This document shows, piece by piece, positions 59,350-64,000 of a stretch of 64,000 nucleotides of DNA; the first letter of the stretch is position 1; each line of letters starts with the position of its first letter. Made by a program: the position numbers and the translations under genes. A model generated the notes under the pieces. That model worked only from the letters and a program-made list of their open reading frames with translations. It was not told the origin of the DNA and did not search any database. Where the stretch lies: NCBI RefSeq assembly GCF_900101015.1, contig NZ_FNFZ01000001.1, positions 75,412 through 139,411 on the forward strand, given 5' to 3'. The DNA is from Sarcina sp. DSM 11001. GTDB lineage: Bacteria > Bacillota > Clostridia > Lachnospirales > Lachnospiraceae.

Positions 59350-60486
59350 TTATACATCTGTTGCCTGCAGCAGAATCTCCTTGCTGTCAGCACTGCCGAC
59401 GACTGCGCCTGCGGCGATCTTGATATTATCCGCGACGAGGGTCCTGGTAACAACAGCGCCGTCCCCGACATTGGCGCCGGGCATCAGGACGGAATCGATG
59501 ATCTGCGCGCCCTGGCCTACGGTCGCTCCGGTAAAGATAACAGAGTTTTTGACCTTGCCGTTGACATGGCAGCCCTGGGTGATGTAGGCGCGATCGATAT
59601 CCGCGTCCGGACCGATATAGGCGGGAAGGCCGAGAAGTCCGCCGGCATCCTCGGTGTAGATCTTCCAGGTGGGATCGTCGAGGTTCAGCTCGCAGTTTTC
59701 ATCGAGCAGATCCATGTTTGCTTCCCACAGGGAGTCGATGGTTCCGACATCCTTCCAGTAACCCTCAAACTTGAAGGCAACAAGCTTGTCGCCGCTGTTG
59801 AGCAGGGTGGGGATGATGTTCTTGCCGAAGTCATGCTCGGAATCGGGATCATCCATATCCTTGACCAGGAGCTCGCGGAGTCTGGGCCAGGAGAAGATGT
59901 AGATACCCATGGAAGCGAGCGTGCTTCTGGGATTGGCCGGCTTCTCTTCGAAATCGATGATATTATCGTCTTCATCCGTGATCATGATACCGAAACGGCT
60001 TGCCTCCTCCATGGGGACAGGCATGACAGCGATCGTTGCCGCCGCGCCCTTCTCCTTGTGACAGTCAAGCATCTTGTCGTAATTCATTTTATAGATATGG
60101 TCACCGGAGAGGACTAACAGATATTCCGGATCATAGCTGTCGATAAAATCGATATTCTGGGAGATTGCGTCCGCAGTGCCGCGGAACACTTCAAGACCGG
60201 TATCTGCCTTTTCACGGGGAGTCAGAACAAAGACACCGCTGTCCTTGGTATCAAGTCCCCAGAGTCCGCCCTTTGCTACATAGCTGTTGAGCAGGACGGA
60301 TTCATACTGAGTCAGGACGCCTACGACGTCCACACCGCTGTTGGCACAATTGCTGAGGGGGAAATCGACGATGCGGTATTTTCCACCGTATGCAACTGCA
60401 GGCTTGGCAACTTTGTTGGTGAGGTCATGCAGACGACTTCCCCGGCCGCCGGCCAGGATCATTGCTAACATTTCAGTTTGTTTCAT
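59350..60486 (-). CDS. glgC: glucose-1-phosphate adenylyltransferase, GlgC catalytic subunit
   Basis: GlgC makes ADP-glucose from glucose-1-phosphate and ATP. The 378-residue protein has the catalytic loop [41 protein letters not shown] and EEKPANPRS, and ends in a beta-helix ([13 protein letters not shown]). ATG 60486 is used, with GAGAGGG 7 nt upstream. glgD starts 121 bp downstream. The gap contains a 37-nt direct repeat (AGCGC-TT-CGCTGAATA). Later glycogen genes (glgA, glgB, glgP) are not in the window. Confidence 0.95.
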   Translation of the reverse strand: MKQTEMLAMILAGGRGSRLHDLTNKVAKPAVAYGGKYRIVDFPLSNCANSGVDVVGVLTQYESVLLNSYVAKGGLWGLDTKDSGVFVLTPREKADTGLEVFRGTADAISQNIDFIDSYDPEYLLVLSGDHIYKMNYDKMLDCHKEKGAAATIAVMPVPMEEASRFGIMITDEDDNIIDFEEKPANPRSTLASMGIYIFSWPRLRELLVKDMDDPDSEHDFGKNIIPTLLNSGDKLVAFKFEGYWKDVGTIDSLWEANMDLLDENCELNLDDPTWKIYTEDAGGLLGLPAYIGPDADIDRAYITQGCHVNGKVKNSVIFTGATVGQGAQIIDSVLMPGANVGDGAVVTRTLVADNIKIAAGAVVGSADSKEILLQATDV

Positions 60487-60724
60487 GATGAGCCCTCTCT
60501 TTCCTAATGATTGGCAGCAACCGGCAGGCACCGCGCTGACGTGATCTTCAGAGGAATCCGCCCCGGAACTGGTCTTGGAGACAGATTCCGGATCCGCGAC
60601 AGCAGGGAGTCAGTATTCCTGCACAGGCGGCGGCTGTGTATGGCGGTACATGCCAGACTGCGGCAGGATCCTGCCGCATTCACCCGGAGTTTTCGCAACT
60701 TCACACCGGGCACAACTTATACAT
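60487..60724 (-). promoter_or_regulatory. long structured 5' leader of glgC
   Basis: About 230 nt separate the predicted start of transcription from glgC. The leader contains a perfect 18-bp palindrome, GCGGCAGGATCCTGCCGC (60659-60676), and CCCGG/CCGGG arms around 60690-60710. No T-tract terminator and no known riboswitch motif is recognised. Confidence 0.4.
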
Positions 60725-60753
60725 ATTGTACAGGAATAGGGACATAAAGTAAA
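60725..60753 (-). promoter_or_regulatory. promoter of glgC-glgD
   Basis: On the minus strand, TTTACT (60753-60748), 17 bp, TACAAT (60730-60725). Confidence 0.5.
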
Positions 60754-61167
60754 TAATCTCTGACTTATTGCATAAAAATAATTCAGTGATATTGCTCTGT
60801 TCAGGCGGCGGAAAAGCCATCTTTCTGGTCATTCAGATATGAAATGTACGAAGCGGCGAGCCGCCTGCCGGCCAGAGACGGGAGAGCTTTGCTTTTCATG
60901 GAGGTGAAGCAGGTTACAGCCTGGCCCAGGGGGGTGACCATAAAAAGTTACGAAAAAGTTCATAATATGCGAATGTGTAAAGCCTGTTCATTTATCAGGT
61001 AAAATGATATGATAAAACGATCTTAAAAACAGGCTGCCGTCACAGGACAGCAGGTTGATCCACAACCTCCGGCTGCGGAAATGGACAAAAACGGAGATCA
61101 GGAACAGCTCCTGATGGACCGGAACGATTATATTCAAGATTATACTCAACAGGAAAGGAATACTAAT
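60754..61167. other. gap with a GC-rich, structured stretch
   Basis: 60805-60955 is GC-rich and self-complementary in places (GCGGCGAGCCGC near 60860; GGCCAG near 60875 with CTGGCC near 60925), in contrast to the AT-rich flanks. I recognise no RNA family. An in-frame ATG at 61081 is rejected as the start of the next gene. Confidence 0.4.
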
Positions 61168-62292
61168 ATGCGCTATTGTCAATATTGCGGAATGCCGATG
61201 GAAGATGATGATTTGTTCTGCACCAGGTGCGGAAAAGCGGCAAAAGGAATTCAGAAAGAGACTCAGGACAGGGAGAGCAGTCGTGGGACCGGCCGTGGAC
61301 CGGCAGAAGGCAAAGCTGTGCGTATGGGATATGTTTCCGCCGGCAGCGGAGCCGGAAAACCCGCAGGCAAGGAGGATCCGGGAAGACAGGGAAATTCCTC
61401 CGGCGGTTCCAATACCTCCGACTATGAAGTTTATGATGAGTATGACGAGTATGAAGAAGAGGAAATGGGACGCAAGAGGATGATCCTGATCATTTCCTGT
61501 CTTGCGATCGTTGTGGTGGTCGGTGTGCTTGTCGGCCTCCTTCTCACGACTCCCGGCCGGAGGGGAAGCGATTCTGCTCAGCAGGCTGCTGTCAGTGAGG
61601 ATGGTTCCGGAGAGCAGGAAGAGAACCTGATTTCTGAACAGGAGAATAAGACTGCAGAAGCGGATGACGCCGGAAAGGATACAGCGATCAGGGACGGGCA
61701 GACAGGAGAAGGAACAAAGGACAGCACAGAGAACGATTCTCAGAAGTCTTCAGAAAAAGAATCCTCGCAGCAGGGCAGAGAGTCAGATGAAGCAGCAGAC
61801 CGCGGAAATGAGGAAAATACAGCCCGGGAGAAGGAAGAGGATGATCAGGAAGAGTCCCGGGAGCCTGCCGTTGTAAAAACGGAACAGAATGAAGAGACAG
61901 CGGAGGGGATCGAGGAGCTTGAAAAGAAAGATCAGGAAGATCAGGAAAACAAAGAGGCCCTTGACAGCAGCTACATTCTCGCCGACAGCAATTCCCGTCT
62001 TTACAGCCGTGAAGAACTGGAGCGAATGGACAACTATACGCTCCAGATGGCTATTAACGAGATCTATGCCCGACACGGCAGGAAATTCAAAACGGACAGT
62101 ATCAGGGAGTATTTCGAAGGCAAGTCCTGGTATACAGGTACGATCGAACCCGAAGCCTTTGACGGAAATGAGGGGAATTATTTTAATGATTATGAGTCAG
62201 CAAACCGTGAGCTGATGGCCAGGATCCGCGCCTCCCGTGAGGAGAAGACAACAAGTTCTGAAAAAAAGGAAAAAACAAATAAGAACGATTAA
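61168..62292 (+). CDS. zinc-ribbon membrane protein with YARHG domain
   Basis: The 374-residue protein begins with a double-CxxC zinc ribbon (CQYC and CTRC, residues 4-25). A flexible Gly-rich and acidic stretch follows, then one membrane helix (about 104-127, ILIISCLAIVVVVGVLVGLLL). A 150-residue Glu/Asp/Ser-rich linker leads to a C-terminal YARHG domain (about 270-355, with INEIYARHGRKF and WYTGTIEP). The ribbon should be inside and YARHG outside. YARHG domains are found in extracellular parts of many Firmicutes proteins; their ligand is unknown. ATG 61168 has AGGAAAGGA 8 nt upstream. The DUF3298-like gene follows and may act with it. Confidence 0.82.
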   Translation: MRYCQYCGMPMEDDDLFCTRCGKAAKGIQKETQDRESSRGTGRGPAEGKAVRMGYVSAGSGAGKPAGKEDPGRQGNSSGGSNTSDYEVYDEYDEYEEEEMGRKRMILIISCLAIVVVVGVLVGLLLTTPGRRGSDSAQQAAVSEDGSGEQEENLISEQENKTAEADDAGKDTAIRDGQTGEGTKDSTENDSQKSSEKESSQQGRESDEAADRGNEENTAREKEEDDQEESREPAVVKTEQNEETAEGIEELEKKDQEDQENKEALDSSYILADSNSRLYSREELERMDNYTLQMAINEIYARHGRKFKTDSIREYFEGKSWYTGTIEPEAFDGNEGNYFNDYESANRELMARIRASREEKTTSSEKKEKTNKND

Positions 62293-62310
62293 AAACAGGG
62301 TGTTCACAGC

Positions 62311-62335
62311 TCCACCCCGCCGGGTGGGGGCTGAA
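62311..62335 (+). repeat. GC-rich hairpin after the YARHG gene
   Basis: AGCTCCACCC pairs with GGGTGGGGGCT around CGCC, with small mismatches and no T-tract. It may slow or process the transcript between the two membrane protein genes. Confidence 0.5.
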
Positions 62336-62369
62336 GACGAAATGGAAAGGCAGGATCGGGAAAGCTTAA

Positions 62370-62480
62370 GAGGAAAGCTTAGCAGGAAAGGTTAAAAAAG
62401 GAAAAGCGTAAAAGGAAAAGTTTAAAGGGAAAGATTAAAAAAGGAAAAGCGTAAAAGGAAAAGCTTAAAAGAGAAAGGTA
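62370..62480. repeat. AAAGGAAAAGC-type tandem repeats
   Basis: Short AGGAAAAGCTTAA-like units fill this gap; a larger unit AAAAAAGGAAAAGCGTAAAA starts at 62394 and 62437, 43 nt apart. Confidence 0.75.
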
Positions 62481-62556
62481 AGAGCGATACAGGCCTATGG
62501 TAAAAAAGAGCGCAGAAGATAAGATGGCAGAGGGAAAGGATATTAAGGACGGGAAT

Positions 62557-63636
62557 ATGAAAAAGAAACGGATATTCCCCGCACTGATCGTGGTAGTGAT
62601 CCTTATTGCGGCGGCCTGCGCCGGAGGGAGGTACTATTATTATAATCTCCCGGAGCAGAGGTTTTCCAGGATCATGGAACAGGCAGAGCTGGATATGCAA
62701 AGCGGGGAATATGAGACCGCAATGACGGCATATGAATCGGCTCTGGAGATCAATTCCCTTGATCCGGATGCGCGCATGGGCAGGGTCCGGGCTCTTTCCC
62801 TTCAGGCGGACGGGCTGGCCGGAAAGACAGACAATCCCTCAAAAGCAAAGGCCTGTGAATATTACGGGCAGGTGATCTCGATGACAAAAGAGTATGAGAT
62901 GACAGACGGGGAGGGAAAGGAGACAGCCGATGCCGCCCGGGAGAGGATCTCCGCTCTGGAAGAGGAGATCGCAGCCTCCTGTAAATCTGTGGACTGCGAG
63001 ACTGTGAGAGAAGACAGATCCGGGGTGGTCATGGAGCCGGACGGGACCCAGATCTCTTATCTGTGGTACTATGATCAGGTCAGGGTCATTGATGAGTATT
63101 ATCCCTATGCGGAGCAGATCAACAGCTCCCTCAGCGCGGGTATGGATGCGTTTTTTAACACAGAATCCAACGATCCGTCCGCCGCTCTGGTCAAGGCGTC
63201 AGACAGACAGGGAGAATGGCAGGACTATGTCGGCGCGGCAGGCATTTATTCGGGAGATGGACTCCTGAGTATCAGAATGGCAGAGGTAAGGGTGCACGGG
63301 AATACACATAGCAATTATTTCCGCGGGCAGACTTTCCGTCTCTCCGATGCGCAGAGACTGACTCTCCTTGACCTGACGGACAGGACAAAATCAAGCCTGC
63401 GGCGCATGGTGCGCCGCAGGATCTGGGCTTTTCTTGAAGAGGGAGGCTACAGGAATATTTCCAAGGCGGACGTCAGGGACTATGTGGAGAGCACAGATCC
63501 CGAAGACTATAAATTCTGTATCATGGAGGACGGAACGATCTGCCTGATCATTGATCAGGAGATGTCCTTTTTCTCCGCAGAGGATGAGATCCTGGAGATC
63601 CCTCTCGAGGACACTTCAGCTGTTGAAGGGGAATAA
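62557..63636 (+). CDS. membrane-anchored protein with TPR-like and DUF3298-like regions
   Basis: The 359-residue protein has a basic start, a membrane helix (about 6-24) and an outer part. First comes a TPR-like helical pair (about 38-110, AELDMQSGEYETAMTAYESALEIN region). Then comes a domain resembling the DUF3298/RsiV C-terminal domain (about 150-345), with N..Y..G..LRL-like RGQTFRLSDAQRLTLLDLT and a long helix. In RsiV that domain binds lysozyme; binding here is only a possibility. ATG 62557 has AAGGA 7 nt upstream. An in-frame ATG at 62497 would add 20 polar residues with a poor site. Its 3' end overlaps the convergent gene by 82 bp. Confidence 0.68.
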   Translation: MKKKRIFPALIVVVILIAAACAGGRYYYYNLPEQRFSRIMEQAELDMQSGEYETAMTAYESALEINSLDPDARMGRVRALSLQADGLAGKTDNPSKAKACEYYGQVISMTKEYEMTDGEGKETADAARERISALEEEIAASCKSVDCETVREDRSGVVMEPDGTQISYLWYYDQVRVIDEYYPYAEQINSSLSAGMDAFFNTESNDPSAALVKASDRQGEWQDYVGAAGIYSGDGLLSIRMAEVRVHGNTHSNYFRGQTFRLSDAQRLTLLDLTDRTKSSLRRMVRRRIWAFLEEGGYRNISKADVRDYVESTDPEDYKFCIMEDGTICLIIDQEMSFFSAEDEILEIPLEDTSAVEGE

Positions 63637-64000
63637 TCGGCGCTGACCGATTCGAGGATCTCAAGAGACTTCTCTTCGTCGTAACAGATATCCTCATAGG
63701 GGCGGGCAAAGAAATCCATCGCGGCCCCGAGGATCTCGGGATCCCGGACGGTCACGATCTTGAGGTTTTCCTGCTCATCGGAAATCTTGATATCGGCAAA
63801 ATTCTTGTCCAGAAGGAGCGAGATTCTGGAGCAGGTTTCCGTCAGGGTCTCCCTGATAATATGGAAGGAAATGTGCTGTTCCCGCATGGCTCTTATGTAG
63901 TGCTGTAGTACATCCAGCCGGTCCCCGGGTTCAAGCGGGTTGTAGAGGGAGGAAGGATATTGGTAAATCCTTCCGGTCTCCATGAAATCCCGGATCCCTT
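63555..64000 (-). CDS. unidentified gene, 5' part beyond the window edge
   Basis: The minus-strand frame is open from the right edge (codons before the ATG at 63983 read on without a stop) and ends at 63555. The visible 147 codons encode a soluble, mostly helical protein with blocks such as QHYIRAMREQHISFHII and VTVRDPEILGAAMDFF. I do not recognise it; a C-terminal region of a transcription regulator is conceivable. Its last 82 bp overlap the convergent DUF3298-like gene, and its final 25 codons are Ser-rich and may be weakly constrained. Confidence 0.55.
   Translation of the reverse strand, partial: GIRDFMETGRIYQYPSSLYNPLEPGDRLDVLQHYIRAMREQHISFHIIRETLTETCSRISLLLDKNFADIKISDEQENLKIVTVRDPEILGAAMDFFARPYEDICYDEEKSLEILESVSADYSPSTAEVSSRGISRISSSAEKKDIS

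Noticed and set aside
60504-60713. Minus-strand leader gene before glgC
   Set aside because: No ribosome binding site and an Arg/Ser-rich composition; more likely untranslated leader.

Overview
The window looks like chromosome of an anaerobic, low-to-mid GC Gram-positive bacterium, most likely a member of the Lachnospiraceae (Clostridia). This is inferred from gene content and not from a marker phylogeny: strong AGGAGG ribosome binding sites, a T-box in front of thrS, a DUF5688 protein, a desulfoferrodoxin, the two-gene glgC/glgD pair, a minimal sufC/sufB-type pair with a DUF134 gene, a split transketolase, and a VaFE/SpaA-type surface adhesin. I see no phage, transposase, integrase or CRISPR array.

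Layout. 0-2.2 kb: tRNA-Met and two envelope-associated genes. 2.5-5.2 kb: a class A penicillin-binding protein on the minus strand. 5.7-11.8 kb: housekeeping genes on the plus strand (yigZ, mgtE, a short pyruvate kinase, nrdR, efp, a DUF5688 gene). 12-14.4 kb: T-box leader and thrS. 14.7-19.5 kb: aldA-like dehydrogenase (minus), split transketolase (plus) and purC (minus). 20.2-28.7 kb: an aromatic amino acid cluster (pheA, aroB, aroC, an aroE-aroK fusion, aroA, tyrA, a DAHP synthase) that carries every shikimate-to-prephenate step except dehydroquinate dehydratase. 28.7-31.9 kb: a TetM/EF-G-like GTPase fused to a Rae1/YacP-like NYN nuclease domain, the most unusual gene here. 32-35 kb: desulfoferrodoxin, rpe and an rRNA uracil methyltransferase with a repeat-expanded N-terminus. 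35.3-52.2 kb: a surface-protein region (lipoproteins, a secreted protein, a transmembrane pseudokinase with about 19 leucine-rich repeats, a 2055-residue thioester/SpaA/VaFE adhesin, a membrane-anchored clostripain protease and a C39-like cysteine protease candidate). 52.3-58 kb: tRNA-Thr(GGU), a small Nif11-like protein, an HD-domain protein, the sufB/sufC/DUF134 operon (minus) and a 1-phosphofructokinase. 58.1-60.5 kb: glgC-glgD (minus). 61-64 kb: two membrane proteins (zinc ribbon/YARHG and DUF3298-like) and a truncated minus-strand gene at the right edge.

Two whole-window patterns stand out. First, short tandem repeats of 11-48 nt, each with its own unit, fill many intergenic gaps and several in-frame coding inserts; in some cases the unit includes the stop-codon end of the gene before it. 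Second, two families of imperfect palindromic repeats recur in gaps far apart (26.5 and 48.5 kb; 9.8, 11.9 and 52.2 kb). A functional link is also visible inside the window: the thrS T-box (ACC specifier, UGGA) matches the tRNA-Thr at 52.3 kb (anticodon GGU, discriminator U).
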